NCBI GenBank assembly: GCA_030625925.1 | Contig: DAOUPY010000002.1 | Span: 1 to 19,257, forward strand | Length of the DNA stretch: 19,257 nucleotides | Origin: Fusobacteriaceae bacterium | GTDB lineage: Bacteria; Fusobacteriota; Fusobacteriia; Fusobacteriales; Fusobacteriaceae | Direction of reading: 5' to 3' | Shown here: positions 6,605 to 15,639 of the stretch, piece by piece | Layout of the letters: the number at the start of each line of letters is the position of its first letter | How positions within the stretch are numbered: the first letter of the stretch is position 1 | Position numbers and translations under genes: made by a program | Notes under the pieces: generated by a model | Seen by the model: only the letters and a program-made list of their open reading frames with translations | Told to the model about the DNA's origin: nothing | The model's database searches: none

Positions 6605-9214
6605 TTATTTCACCACTATATTTACTATTCTTCCTGGAACGACTATCTTCTTCACTATAGTTTGACCATCTATAAACTTAATTACATTAGGAGCCGCTAA
6701 AGCTAGAACTTCCAATTCTTCCTTTGTGATAGTTCTTGAAACATCTAAGGTAGCTCTTAATTTTCCATTTACCTGTACACCTATCTGTACATCGTCAGAT
6801 ACAGTCAATTCTTCCACATGAGTCGGCCAAGTCATTTCAAACAAGTGCCCTGTCTCTCCTAATTCTACCCATAATTCATCGGTAATATGAGGAACAAACG
6901 GTGATAACATGATTATCATAGTTCTCACAGTTTCAGTAAACACTTTTTTAGATTCACTGGTTGTTTCTCCTTTCTCCAATATATTTGCCTTAAAATCCTG
7001 CAGCTCATTAATCAATTCCATGTTAGCCGCAATAGAGGTATTAAAATGATAATTATCCTCGATAGATGCAGTTACTTTTTTAATAGTCTGATGTAACTTC
7101 CTGATCACATTTTTATCAGCTTTAGAAACCTTCTCTAAATCTATACTGCCTGTTTCAAAATATCCTTTATTTTCTACAACCATTCTCCAGACTCTGTTTA
7201 AGAATCTCGATGATCCAGCCAATCCATTTTCATTCCACTCCAATTCCTTTTCTGGTGGTGCTGCAAACATCGTAAATAATCTGGCAGCATCCGCTCCATA
7301 TTTGTTAATTATATTCAGTGGATCTACCCCATTGTTTTTGGATTTAGACATCTTTTCAACCTTCACTACCAGCTCTTCACCTGTAGTTTTAGAATATGTT
7401 TTTTCACCTTTGATCTCTGTTTGATCTGGGAACAGATACTTTCCTGTACTCTTTTCATAATATGACGGCCCCAGTACCATTCCTTGGGTCAACAACCTTT
7501 TAAAAGGTTCATCTGTGGATAAAAGTCCCATATCTCTAAGTACCTTGTGGAAAAATCTAGAGTATAGCAGATGCATTACAGCATGTTCTACTCCTCCAAT
7601 ATATTGATCTACAGGGCTCCAGCTGTCAGCTATTTCCTTGTCTATAGGTAAATTTGTATTTTTAGGATCACAATATCTCAAATAATACCAAGATGAATCC
7701 ACAAATGTATCCATGGTATCCGTCTCTCTCTTTGCAGCTCCTCCACATGTTGGACAAGTCGCATTTTTGAACTCTTCCGATGTTTCCAATGGATTTCCAT
7801 TTCCTGAAAATTCAATATCCATAGGCAGTTTAACTGGCAGGTTTTCATCTTTTTCCATCACTATTCCACATTTATCGCAATAGATAGCTGGAATAGGAGT
7901 TCCCCAATACCTCTGCCTGGATACTCCCCAATCTTTCAATCTATACTTTACTGTTCTTTCTCCAAATCCTAATTCTTCTACATATTCAGCCATCTTCGTC
8001 AATGCTTCTTTAGATGAAATACCGTCAAATTTGTCAGAATTTGTCATGATGCCTCTACCAATAAATGCATTTTCCATTTCATTCACATCTATTTTTATCT
8101 CTTCTTTAGTTTTTTTCTCTATAGGATTTATTACCACTTTCATAGGCAGATCATATTTTTTAGCAAAAGCAAAATCTCTTTCATCATGAGCAGGTACAGC
8201 CATAACAGCTCCCGTTCCATAGTTCATAAGTACATAGTCAGCTATCCAAAGTTCAACTTTCTCACCATTTACCGGGTTGATCAAATGTCTACCTGTAAAT
8301 ATTCCATTTTTCTCCTTACCCTCTGCAGTTCTAGCTATCATATCTTCGTTTTTCATAGCATCTACCGCATCTTTGATCTCAGGTTTCTCTGTTAGAATTT
8401 CTGCTACCATTGGATGTTCTGGAGCTATCACACAGTATGTCACACCATACAAAGTTTCTATCCTAGTAGTAAACATAGGCAGCTTCTCGTCAGACCCTTC
8501 TAAATTAAAGGCTATCTCAGTACCAAAAGATTTACCTATCCAGTTTTTCTGCATAGTAATTACCTTTTCCGGCCACCCTTCTTTTATCTCTTGATGCCCC
8601 TTTAATAATTCGTCTGCATATTCAGTTATCTTAAAGAACCATTGAGTCAGCTCTTTTTGAATAACATCCGTGTCCCCGTGTCTCCAACACTTACCATCTT
8701 CTACCTGTTCATTGGCTAGGACGGTATCACACTTAGGGCACCAATTAACTGTAGATTTTTTTCTGTATACCAGATCATTTTCATACATTTTTTTAAAGAT
8801 CCATTGATTCCACTTATAATAATCTGGCTTATAAGAAGCTATTTCCCTGTCCCAGTCATATGAAAGTCCCAACATCTTTAACTGATCCTTCATATATTCT
8901 ATGTTTTTTACCGTCCAAGTGGCAGGATGTTCACCATTTTGAATAGCTGCATTTTCTGCTGGCAGTCCAAATGAATCCCAACCCATTGGGTGAAGAACGT
9001 TATAACCCTTCATAGTTTTATACCTGGCGATTACATCACCTATAGTATAATTTCTTACATGTCCCATATGCAGTTTTCCCGACGGAAAAGGTAACATCTC
9101 CAACACGTAATAATTCTCTTTTCCTTCTACTTTGTTTTTTGTCTCAAATATTTTTTTTTCGTCCCATGCCTGTTGTAAGTTTTTTTCCATTTCATTAAAC
9201 ATATATTCTCTCAT
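6605..9214 (-). CDS. leuS: Leucyl-tRNA synthetase
   Basis: This class I synthetase charges tRNA-Leu. At 869 aa it is of normal bacterial length. The HIGH-type motif is HMGH at residues 49-52 and KMSKS is at 621-625. The CP1 editing domain (about 225-420) carries [12 protein letters not shown] and [15 protein letters not shown], both needed for removing mischarged amino acids. Cys pairs at 159/162, 446/449 and 487/490 look like zinc-binding knuckles. The anticodon-binding and C-terminal domains end VNIVVK. The ATG at 9214 ([12 protein letters not shown]) follows TAGGAG at about 8 nt. It lies 72 nt after the sigma factor gene across an unusual hairpin. I saw no T-box leader. Confidence 0.99.
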   Translation of the reverse strand: MREYMFNEMEKNLQQAWDEKKIFETKNKVEGKENYYVLEMLPFPSGKLHMGHVRNYTIGDVIARYKTMKGYNVLHPMGWDSFGLPAENAAIQNGEHPATWTVKNIEYMKDQLKMLGLSYDWDREIASYKPDYYKWNQWIFKKMYENDLVYRKKSTVNWCPKCDTVLANEQVEDGKCWRHGDTDVIQKELTQWFFKITEYADELLKGHQEIKEGWPEKVITMQKNWIGKSFGTEIAFNLEGSDEKLPMFTTRIETLYGVTYCVIAPEHPMVAEILTEKPEIKDAVDAMKNEDMIARTAEGKEKNGIFTGRHLINPVNGEKVELWIADYVLMNYGTGAVMAVPAHDERDFAFAKKYDLPMKVVINPIEKKTKEEIKIDVNEMENAFIGRGIMTNSDKFDGISSKEALTKMAEYVEELGFGERTVKYRLKDWGVSRQRYWGTPIPAIYCDKCGIVMEKDENLPVKLPMDIEFSGNGNPLETSEEFKNATCPTCGGAAKRETDTMDTFVDSSWYYLRYCDPKNTNLPIDKEIADSWSPVDQYIGGVEHAVMHLLYSRFFHKVLRDMGLLSTDEPFKRLLTQGMVLGPSYYEKSTGKYLFPDQTEIKGEKTYSKTTGEELVVKVEKMSKSKNNGVDPLNIINKYGADAARLFTMFAAPPEKELEWNENGLAGSSRFLNRVWRMVVENKGYFETGSIDLEKVSKADKNVIRKLHQTIKKVTASIEDNYHFNTSIAANMELINELQDFKANILEKGETTSESKKVFTETVRTMIIMLSPFVPHITDELWVELGETGHLFEMTWPTHVEELTVSDDVQIGVQVNGKLRATLDVSRTITKEELEVLALAAPNVIKFIDGQTIVKKIVVPGRIVNIVVK

Positions 9215-9263
9215 CTACTACGCTCCTACTCTATTATTATTTACATATTTTTGTTTATACCAC

Positions 9264-9301
9264 AAAGGATTAAGGTAGGCAGCAGCCTAACTTAATCCTT
9301 T
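9264..9301 (-). other. Long hairpin spanning the sigma factor stop codon, without a U tract
   Basis: AAAGGATTAAG (9264-9274) pairs with CTTAATCCTTT (9291-9301) over 11 bp. After one G-A mismatch the inner stem TAGGC/GCCTA (9276-9280 with 9285-9289) closes on a 4-nt loop. The stop codon of the sigma gene (9287-9289) is inside the stem. The minus-strand sequence after the stem is GTGGTATAAAC, so there is no run of U. It may be a processing or stability element, or a weak attenuator between the sigma gene and leuS. Confidence 0.6.
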
Positions 9302-9913
9302 ATATGTATCCAGCCATAACTCACTTTTTCTTTTTATCCTTTGGATGGCATTATCTACTGCCTTTACTTTTTCGCCCATTTTTTCCGCTATCTCTTTATA
9401 CGGATATCCCTTTACCATATATCTAAAAACAGAAGTTTCCAGCGGACTCAACTTTCTTTCCAGGTAATTCTTCAACCCATTCACCTGCTCCTTAGACAGA
9501 GCCAGCTCTTCCGGGTTATACGATTGATAAGATTTTAATCCCCTAAAATATTCTATCTCCCTATTAGTTTCCTTATTTTCATTTTCTATACCAATAGATG
9601 TATTCAACGCTCTATTCTTGTTGGAGTTGGCTTTTTTTATAGCTGTAATTATCTGCCTTTTAACACAAATCGTGGCAAAAGTTTTAAATGATGCCGCTTT
9701 TTCGGTATCATATGCTCTAATAGCCTTTAATAGCCCAATCATCCCCTCTTGAATAAGGTCATCTCTTTCAGCGCCCAGTAAAAAATAGTTCTTGGCATTC
9801 ATCATAACAAAACCTCTATAGTTTTCCACTACCTTCCCTACAGCTTCCTCATTTCCACCTTTTGCTTCCTCTAATATTTCTTCAGTAACTTCAAATCTCG
9901 CTCTCTCTCTCAA
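9287..9913 (-). CDS. sigH: SigH-type RNA polymerase sigma factor (sigma-70 family)
   Basis: This 208-aa alternative sigma factor resembles Bacillus SigH throughout. Region 2 contains YRGFVMMNAKNYFLLGAERD and DLIQEGMIGLLKAIRAYD (52-69, core binding), then SFKTFATICVKRQIITAIKK. Region 4 (about 150-202) contains SPLETSVFRYMVKGYPYKEI and KAVDNAIQRIKRK. It lies next to rlmB and upstream of rpmG-secE, the same order as in Firmicutes. The start is TTG at 9913 inside TTGAGAGAGAGAG, preceded by GGGGG at 8 nt spacing; no ATG occurs before residues 37-38. In sporeformers SigH controls the transition state, sporulation and competence. No sporulation genes are seen here, so its regulon is unknown. Confidence 0.9.
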   Translation of the reverse strand: MRERARFEVTEEILEEAKGGNEEAVGKVVENYRGFVMMNAKNYFLLGAERDDLIQEGMIGLLKAIRAYDTEKAASFKTFATICVKRQIITAIKKANSNKNRALNTSIGIENENKETNREIEYFRGLKSYQSYNPEELALSKEQVNGLKNYLERKLSPLETSVFRYMVKGYPYKEIAEKMGEKVKAVDNAIQRIKRKSELWLDTYKGLS

Positions 9914-9960
9914 AATTTTTACCCCCGTTAAAATCCATTAAAGATAACCCTATTGATTTA

Positions 9961-10665
9961 TTATCGATTTTTTGATATTTCCGATAGTAGAATTCCACCT
10001 GCAACCGATACATTCAATGAATTTATCTTCCCTTTCATAGGTATTTTTATTAAAATATCACAATGTTCCCTGACTTTTTTCCTTATTCCAAACCCTTCAC
10101 TACCTAAAATTAAAGCCGTTTTAGCAGGATAATTTTCTTCATGATAATATTTTTTTGCACTTCCTTCTGCACCATAGACCCAGAAATCATACTTTTTCAA
10201 TTCATCAATTGTTTCAGATATATTCTTTACCTTAATAATATTCACATGTTCTATGGCTCCTGTTGAGGTTTTTACCACAGTTTCGTTTATCTTTACCGAG
10301 TTTCTTTCGGGTATTATTATCCCTTTCACACCAAAAATCTCTGCACTCCTGATTAATGCACCAAAATTTCTGGGATCCTGTACTCCGTCTAAAATAAGTA
10401 CAGTTGATTTTTCTTCCTTCACAGCACTTTCCAAAAATTCTTTAAAAGTTATATAGTAGTCATAATCACTTATATAAGCCACCACCCCCTGAGAATTTTC
10501 AAGTTTTTTCTTTCCAGCCTTTACAACTATGTTTTTCTTGCTGGCCTTAGTTTTTAACTTAGCTACCTGTTCAGGTCTAACCCCTGTAAATATCTCTATG
10601 TATTCTATGTTTACATTAGATTCTATAGCTTCATTTACAGCATTGATTCCTATTATTTTTTCCAT
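9961..10665 (-). CDS. rlmB: 23S rRNA 2'-O-methyltransferase, RlmB/TrmH (SpoU) family
   Basis: This is a SPOUT-fold methyltransferase using S-adenosylmethionine; the RlmB subgroup methylates the 2'-O of G2251 in the peptidyl transferase loop. The length is 234 aa. The N-terminal substrate-binding domain (about 1-75) is of the L30e-like type. The three SpoU motifs are present: motif 1 DPRNFGALIRSAEIFGV (97-113), motif 2 LILGSEGFGI (185-194) and motif 3 IPMKGKINSLNVSVAGGILL (208-227). It starts 2 nt after the murA stop, and its ribosome binding site lies in the last murA codons. The next gene is sigH, as in Bacillus (rlmB = yacO there). Confidence 0.93.
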   Translation of the reverse strand: MEKIIGINAVNEAIESNVNIEYIEIFTGVRPEQVAKLKTKASKKNIVVKAGKKKLENSQGVVAYISDYDYYITFKEFLESAVKEEKSTVLILDGVQDPRNFGALIRSAEIFGVKGIIIPERNSVKINETVVKTSTGAIEHVNIIKVKNISETIDELKKYDFWVYGAEGSAKKYYHEENYPAKTALILGSEGFGIRKKVREHCDILIKIPMKGKINSLNVSVAGGILLSEISKNR

Positions 10666-10667
10666 TA

Positions 10668-11936
10668 TTACATCTCCACCTTAATCCTTTCTATATCTGC
10701 ACCTATCTTTTGTAGTTTCTTCTCTATCTCTTCATACCCTCTGTCTACATGGTATATTCTAGTTACTATAGTTTCACCTTTAGCTTTTAATGCTGCCATA
10801 ATAAGTGCTGCTCCTGCTCTTAAATCACTTGCCATCACTTCTGCACTACTAAATTCTTCCACACCTTTTATTATAGACACATTATTGTCTATGTGAATAT
10901 TTGCTCCCATTCTGTTTAATTCCGGGACCTGCATAAATCTATTTTCAAATATAGTTTCCTTTATCTCACTGCTTCCTAAAACTAATGCTAACAATGTCAT
11001 AAATTGAGCCTGCAGATCGGTAGCAAATCCTGGATGAGGAGCTGTTTTTATAATTACAGGTTTTAAATCCTCCATCTTGGCCTCTATTGTAACTAGATCG
11101 CCGTCAAAGTTAACCTTTACTCCCATCTCTTCAAGTTTTGCAACAAAACTTCCTAGATGTTCTTTAATAGCTCCTTTAACTTTTATCTTTCCGTCAAATA
11201 AAACTGAAAGAACCATATAAGTTCCAGCCTCTATCCTGTCTGGCATGATAGAATATTCCACTGGAGTCAATTTTTCTACACCAACTATTGTGAGCTTTCC
11301 TGTCCCAATTCCTTCAATCTTTGCTCCCATGGCAACCAAATAGTTACATAGGTCATCTACCTCAGGTTCCCTGGCTACATTTTCCAAGGTAGTTGTACCC
11401 TCTGCTTTTACAGCGGCCATTACAATATTTTCGGTAGCTCCTACACTAGGAAAATCTAAGACAATATGTCCTCCAACTAATTTTTCGGCTTTAGCTTCTA
11501 AATATCCATGGGTCATTTCAATTTTAGCTCCTAACCCTTCAAATCCTTTTAGATGCAAATCTACAGGTCTAGAACCAATTGCACATCCTCCTGGAAGAGA
11601 TACTTTAGCACTATTTGCATGAGCTAACATGGGACCCATAACTAGAAATGATGCCCTCATTTTTTTTACCAGGTCATACTCAGCTTCTAAATTAGTCAAT
11701 CCATTATTTATAATCTTATAACTGTTGCTTCCTATTTTTTCAGTTTTTAATCCCAAGCTCTCCAATAACTTCATCAAAGTCCCGATATCTCTCAGGTTTG
11801 GTACATTGTGCAAAATATGTGTTCCTTTTTCTATTATTGTTGCCGTTATTATCGGCAGCGCTGCATTTTTTGCTCCACTGACTTCCAATGTTCCATTGAG
11901 TGGATTCCCACCCTTTATTTTAAAAGCTCCTATCAT
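10668..11936 (-). CDS. murA: UDP-N-acetylglucosamine 1-carboxyvinyltransferase
   Basis: MurA transfers enolpyruvate from PEP to UDP-GlcNAc, the first committed step of peptidoglycan synthesis in the cytoplasm. At 422 aa it has the family's length. Key parts are [10 protein letters not shown] (20-29, with the Lys-Asn pair), the catalytic loop [13 protein letters not shown] with Cys118, which is the fosfomycin target (so an intrinsically resistant Asp variant is not present), and DRIEAGTYM. The end has [12 protein letters not shown] and HVDRGYE. The start at 11936 follows AGGAGG located in the preceding gene, with 2 nt between them. The operon pairs it with the YueI-like gene and rlmB. Confidence 0.98.
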   Translation of the reverse strand: MIGAFKIKGGNPLNGTLEVSGAKNAALPIITATIIEKGTHILHNVPNLRDIGTLMKLLESLGLKTEKIGSNSYKIINNGLTNLEAEYDLVKKMRASFLVMGPMLAHANSAKVSLPGGCAIGSRPVDLHLKGFEGLGAKIEMTHGYLEAKAEKLVGGHIVLDFPSVGATENIVMAAVKAEGTTTLENVAREPEVDDLCNYLVAMGAKIEGIGTGKLTIVGVEKLTPVEYSIMPDRIEAGTYMVLSVLFDGKIKVKGAIKEHLGSFVAKLEEMGVKVNFDGDLVTIEAKMEDLKPVIIKTAPHPGFATDLQAQFMTLLALVLGSSEIKETIFENRFMQVPELNRMGANIHIDNNVSIIKGVEEFSSAEVMASDLRAGAALIMAALKAKGETIVTRIYHVDRGYEEIEKKLQKIGADIERIKVEM

Positions 11937-11938
11937 CC

Positions 11939-12523
11939 TTATTCATTTCCTCCTAATTTTTTCCGATCTCTGCATACCGGACAGTTAGTTCCTAATAATT
12001 TATCTATAATATTAAGCCTTTTAAATTTATTCAAATAACTAGGTAATTTGTCCTCAATTTTGAGATAACACTCATTACAGATGCTTTTATTTTGATTTTT
12101 AGAAAATTCATATCCTAATTCCACATCTAAAAAATCCTGATCCATATCTCTTACAACCAATTCGTCCTCTTCATTATCCAAAGCTTTGTCTGAAACCACT
12201 ATAAGCCCTATATCTCCCACATAGCTGAGACCGTCAATAAGTTCATATCTAAACTCCAATCTTTCCGCTTCCTTTATATAAGGTTTTAGATATTTAAGTC
12301 CTACATCTCGCCTTAATTTCAAAAGCTTAGCACTATCACTTTTCATAGCTTCTACTACCTCGGAATAGATCTCATCTTCTACTAATTGATCTATTTTTAA
12401 AGCTAATATTACCCGCTCCCTATATTCACCTAAATAGTATTTTTTTTGATGCTGAATACTGTACAACTGATTCATTTTTTTTTCTTTTTCATCCAACAAA
12501 TCCAAATGATTCATTTCTCTCAT
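11939..12523 (-). CDS. YueI-like (DUF1694) protein with a C-terminal Cys-pair tail
   Basis: The product has 194 aa from ATG 12523 ([10 protein letters not shown]), chosen because AAGGAT (12531-12536) lies 7-8 nt upstream. An in-frame ATG at 12532 overlaps that ribosome binding site. Residues about 18-127 resemble the YueI/DUF1694 family: [20 protein letters not shown], a central helical region, and [22 protein letters not shown]. The function of that family is unknown. The C-terminal part (about 145-190) adds C149-x2-C152 and C181-x2-C184, as in a zinc ribbon; this is not part of ordinary ~130-aa YueI proteins. It is the first gene of the operon and is joined to murA by a 2-nt gap. No signal peptide or membrane segment is seen. 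Confidence 0.72.
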   Translation of the reverse strand: MREMNHLDLLDEKEKKMNQLYSIQHQKKYYLGEYRERVILALKIDQLVEDEIYSEVVEAMKSDSAKLLKLRRDVGLKYLKPYIKEAERLEFRYELIDGLSYVGDIGLIVVSDKALDNEEDELVVRDMDQDFLDVELGYEFSKNQNKSICNECYLKIEDKLPSYLNKFKRLNIIDKLLGTNCPVCRDRKKLGGNE

Positions 12524-12556
12524 AATTATCATCCTTATTTTTTTAGTTCAATCATA

Positions 12557-12584
12557 ATTATACCACATTAAGATCTTTTTTCAA
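12557..12584 (-). promoter_or_regulatory. Extended -10 promoter of the yueI-like/murA/rlmB/sigH operon
   Basis: On the minus strand TTGAAA (12579-12584) and TATAAT (12557-12562) are separated by 16 nt, with TGG directly before the -10 (extended -10). Transcription would begin near 12550, about 27 nt before the start codon. It is the only strong promoter I see for the operon down to the terminator at 5.92 kb. Confidence 0.75.
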
Positions 12585-12673
12585 TCCTTCTCAACAAATT
12601 AGTTATTTTTGCTGAGCATTAATTAATTTTTTATTTGTTCCCAAAGATAAGCCTTGGAAATTTTTAAATATTA

Positions 12674-12703
12674 TTACTCAATAAGGTATATATAATGTAT
12701 AAT
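12674..12703 (+). promoter_or_regulatory. Possible promoter of the exported repeat protein gene
   Basis: Two overlapping TATAAT boxes (12691-12696 and 12698-12703) lie 32-39 nt upstream of the ATG. No good -35 element is present; the best match is TTACTC (12674-12679). The rest of the 12585-12734 spacer is A/T-rich without other clear elements. Confidence 0.4.
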
Positions 12704-12734
12704 TTAATAAAACAGTCCAACATGGAGGCACCTG

Positions 12735-14531
12735 ATGAAAAAATTAATACTTTTATTTATAGTACTATTCAGCATTACTTCTTATTCTATTACAATCACC
12801 ATAACAGGAGAAGATACGACTTCCCTAAAAGAAGTCATTGTAAATATCAATAACCAAGTTAAAATAAGTGATTCAAAGGGTCGCGTTACTTTTGACACTT
12901 TAGAAGAGATCCTAAACATTTCAATTTCTAAAGAAGGTTATAAGGAGGAAGTTCTCACCTTGAAAAACTCCAAAGATGAGATTCAAAACTTTTCCCTCGT
13001 TATGAAAAAATTAAATATTTCCTACGTTACATTTGAATTTTCAGTAAACAGCGGATTAATCGAATATCGTGAGGTTGGAGCAAGGAGATACACCAAAGTT
13101 CCTTTTTTAAGAGGTTTCAAATCCATAGAATTTTTAGCAGGGACTTATGAGTTTGTATTTTCAGCAAAGAACTCTAAAAAAAATAAGCAGATATTAAATT
13201 TTAAAGACAGGTCTGAGCATTTCTTTATAGATATAGATATCCCTAAAAATAAGTTTTTTATCCTTGGAAACGTGTCTAAAAATAAAGGAATCAAATTCTA
13301 TAAAGACAATATCGGTAAGGTGATACCACCTAAAGATATTACCCTTGTAATATTTCAAAAAGGTAAGATAATAACAAAAATCAAACTTAAAGATACCTTT
13401 ATTCCCATTGAACTAGATGATGGAATTTATGACTTTATGATTGAAGACAGGTTTTATTCCGATCTTTATTTTAGAGGGATTAAACTTAATTCCACTGTTA
13501 ATAAAAATATAGTCATATCCATACCATCTGTCCAGGCTACCATCCTTGGTGTTATAAAGAATCAAGACCAATTTATTGGAGGAGCCAAAATTTTATTTAC
13601 AGATGTAGATAACAATTCCTATGAAACTATGAGTAACTTTGCAGGTGAATTTTCTATAAATATACCTCCGCAAAAATATAAAATAACCCTTAAAAAACCC
13701 GGATTTATTCTAGAAAAAAATCAAAATTTAATCTATAATTTTACTGCCCCAAAAGAAATTTATAACCTTAGCCTTAATACAGAAGAACTCCTCAGTAATA
13801 TCGAAGGTATTGTTGTAGACAACAGAGGTATCCCTATTTCAAATGCTGATATTATGGTGAAAAACGGCGAAAAAATAATCCGTTTAAAAAGTGATGACTT
13901 TGGAAATTTTTCCACATCTACCTTACCAGGTCTACTATTTATAAAGGTACAGAAAGATGGATATAAAGCCTTTGGTGTTGTGACAAAGTTAGAGCGTTTT
14001 TCCACTATTTCTGGATTAAACATTTCTCTGACACCATACCTTTCTAATGTCTCTGGAATAGTAGGTAATAGTTTTACCCCTCTAGGCAGTCTCCATCTGA
14101 CCCTTAGAAATCAAGAGGGAGAAGTCGTGGCAAACACCATTTCCAATCCAAATGGATACTATGAATTTTCCGACATCAAGATAAATAACAGCTATTTTAT
14201 CAGTGTAGGAGCCCAATCTTATAAATATTATTATTCCGATGTTTTTACCCTGACAAAGGAAGACTTGATCAATAAAAACATTATTTTAGAAAACCGAGAG
14301 ATCCAAATTCACTTAGAACTTCTAAACGGCTCTAAAACACCAGTGAGCAATCAAGAAGTCATCATAGAAGGTATAACGTATAAAACTGATACCAACGGGT
14401 TTTTATTATTAGAATTCCCTGAAGATAAAAAAAATATAAATATAGAGGTAATGTCCTACGGCTATTACAAACAGATCGATCTCACTTCTATGTCTACAAA
14501 TCCAAATCAATTAACTCTAATTATTAAATGA
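12735..14531 (+). CDS. Exported multidomain protein of carboxypeptidase-regulatory-like beta-sandwich repeats
   Basis: The product has 598 aa. A signal peptide (MKKLILLFIVLFSITSYS) is followed by a chain of roughly 80-residue beta-rich domains: about 20-92, 96-170 (PEGA-like), 172-262, 267-347, 353-432, 437-519 and 521-597. Several share the pattern of CarboxypepD_reg/CnaB folds: an opening GxV strand, a DxxGxF turn and a K-x-GY/F end (SKEGYKEEVLTLK; TMSNFAGEFSINI with KKPGFILEK; SDDFGNFSTSTLPG with QKDGYKAF; NPNGYYEFSDI; TDTNGFLLLEFP). No catalytic domain, LPXTG or barrel is seen. The ATG at 12735 follows GGAGG at 6 nt. It is monocistronic, ending at a bidirectional terminator. Likely a periplasmic or surface structural/binding protein; the exact role is unknown. 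Confidence 0.75.
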   Translation: MKKLILLFIVLFSITSYSITITITGEDTTSLKEVIVNINNQVKISDSKGRVTFDTLEEILNISISKEGYKEEVLTLKNSKDEIQNFSLVMKKLNISYVTFEFSVNSGLIEYREVGARRYTKVPFLRGFKSIEFLAGTYEFVFSAKNSKKNKQILNFKDRSEHFFIDIDIPKNKFFILGNVSKNKGIKFYKDNIGKVIPPKDITLVIFQKGKIITKIKLKDTFIPIELDDGIYDFMIEDRFYSDLYFRGIKLNSTVNKNIVISIPSVQATILGVIKNQDQFIGGAKILFTDVDNNSYETMSNFAGEFSINIPPQKYKITLKKPGFILEKNQNLIYNFTAPKEIYNLSLNTEELLSNIEGIVVDNRGIPISNADIMVKNGEKIIRLKSDDFGNFSTSTLPGLLFIKVQKDGYKAFGVVTKLERFSTISGLNISLTPYLSNVSGIVGNSFTPLGSLHLTLRNQEGEVVANTISNPNGYYEFSDIKINNSYFISVGAQSYKYYYSDVFTLTKEDLINKNIILENREIQIHLELLNGSKTPVSNQEVIIEGITYKTDTNGFLLLEFPEDKKNINIEVMSYGYYKQIDLTSMSTNPNQLTLIIK

Positions 14532-14541
14532 TAACGAGAGA

Positions 14542-14578
14542 AAAAGAGGTGATCAATTATATTGATCACCTCTTTTCA
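14542..14578. terminator. Bidirectional intrinsic terminator
   Basis: AAAAGAGGTGATCAA (14543-14557) pairs perfectly with TTGATCACCTCTTTT (14563-14577), 15 bp with a 5-nt loop, and with A and T runs at the outer ends. It lies between the convergent repeat-protein gene and tsaD and can serve both strands. Confidence 0.88.
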
Positions 14579-14582
14579 ACTC

Positions 14583-15596
14583 TTAATCTTCCTCTATTCC
14601 CATATTTGCTACTCCATTTAATTTTAAATCAGCAAATATCTTATCTGAATCACCATGCATCAATTTATAATAGCCTGCTGCTGCAATCATACCAGCATTG
14701 TCGGTACATAATTTCATAGATGGATAAAAGACTTTTATCCCCTCTAATTTTGATCTTTCCAATAATTCCTTCCTCAACAATGAATTAGCTGCTACTCCTC
14801 CTGCAATCAGGATATTCTTTACCTCTTTTTCCATGGCTGCTTTTATGGTTTTTTTACAGAGTATATCCACTACTCTATTTTGAAAACCTGCCGCTATATC
14901 GGCAGGATTATATTCCTCTTTTTTCATATTCATCTTATTTACATAGTTTATTACCGAAGTTTTAACCCCCGAAAAACTAAACTCATAACCTCCAACTTTA
15001 GGTTCCGGCATAGGGATCTTATCTTTATCTCCCTCATATGCTAATTTATCTATCACTGGTCCCCCGGGGTATCCTAGTCCCATCACCCTGGATACTTTGT
15101 CATAAGATTCTCCTACAGCATCATCCAGAGTCCCTCCTAGATTAAAGAAATTATGATTTTCATCAATATATATTATATTTGTATGTCCACCAGATACCAC
15201 CAATGCAATTGCAGGCAGCTCCACCTTGTGTTCCAAAAAGTTAGCATAGATATGTCCCTTTATGTGGTGTACCGGTATTATAGGTATGTCCCTTCCATAG
15301 GAGATTCCTTTGGCAAATGAGATTCCGACTAAAAGCGCTCCTATAAGACCTGGTGCATAGGTTACAGCTATATAATCCACGTCATCTAAGGTTATTCCCG
15401 CTTCCTTCAAGCTGACCTCCATTATAGTGGCTATATTTTTAATATGATGTCTCGAAGCTATTTCAGGAACAACTCCTCCATATTCCTTGTGTATATCTAT
15501 CTGCGATGAAATATGATTAGATAACATTTCCTTTCCATCTTTCAGCACTGATATAGACGTTTCATCACACGATGTTTCTATTCCTAATATAATCAT
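14583..15596 (-). CDS. tsaD: tRNA N6-adenosine threonylcarbamoyltransferase TsaD
   Basis: TsaD transfers the threonylcarbamoyl group made by TsaC/B onto A37 of ANN-decoding tRNAs, in a complex with TsaB and TsaE. At 337 aa it has normal length. It contains the ASKHA-fold signature ILGIETSCDETS (3-14), the metal-binding HHIKGH (His111 and His115), SGGHTN (135-140), GGTLDDAVGESYDKVSRVMG, GGVAANSLLR (266-275) and TDNAGMIA with Asp299. The ATG at 15596 follows AAGGGAG. It lies 43 nt downstream of minC and probably shares its transcript. It ends against the bidirectional terminator. Confidence 0.98.
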   Translation of the reverse strand: MIILGIETSCDETSISVLKDGKEMLSNHISSQIDIHKEYGGVVPEIASRHHIKNIATIMEVSLKEAGITLDDVDYIAVTYAPGLIGALLVGISFAKGISYGRDIPIIPVHHIKGHIYANFLEHKVELPAIALVVSGGHTNIIYIDENHNFFNLGGTLDDAVGESYDKVSRVMGLGYPGGPVIDKLAYEGDKDKIPMPEPKVGGYEFSFSGVKTSVINYVNKMNMKKEEYNPADIAAGFQNRVVDILCKKTIKAAMEKEVKNILIAGGVAANSLLRKELLERSKLEGIKVFYPSMKLCTDNAGMIAAAGYYKLMHGDSDKIFADLKLNGVANMGIEED

Positions 15597-15639
15597 TTTT
15601 TCTCCCTTGTATCATCTCTATTTTTATTTTATCTCAACT

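Noticed and set aside
8186..8594. Two plus-strand ORFs antisense to leuS
   Set aside because: The minus strand encodes the conserved CP1 editing domain here; these are shadow frames without start signals.
9215..9286. T-box or other amino acid-responsive leader for leuS
   Set aside because: The spacer is only 72 nt and shows no T-box sequence, specifier loop or terminator; only the hairpin at the sigma gene end is present.
14528..14719. Plus-strand ORF of 63 codons after the repeat protein gene
   Set aside because: It runs through the bidirectional terminator and is antisense to the conserved end of tsaD; no ribosome binding site of its own.
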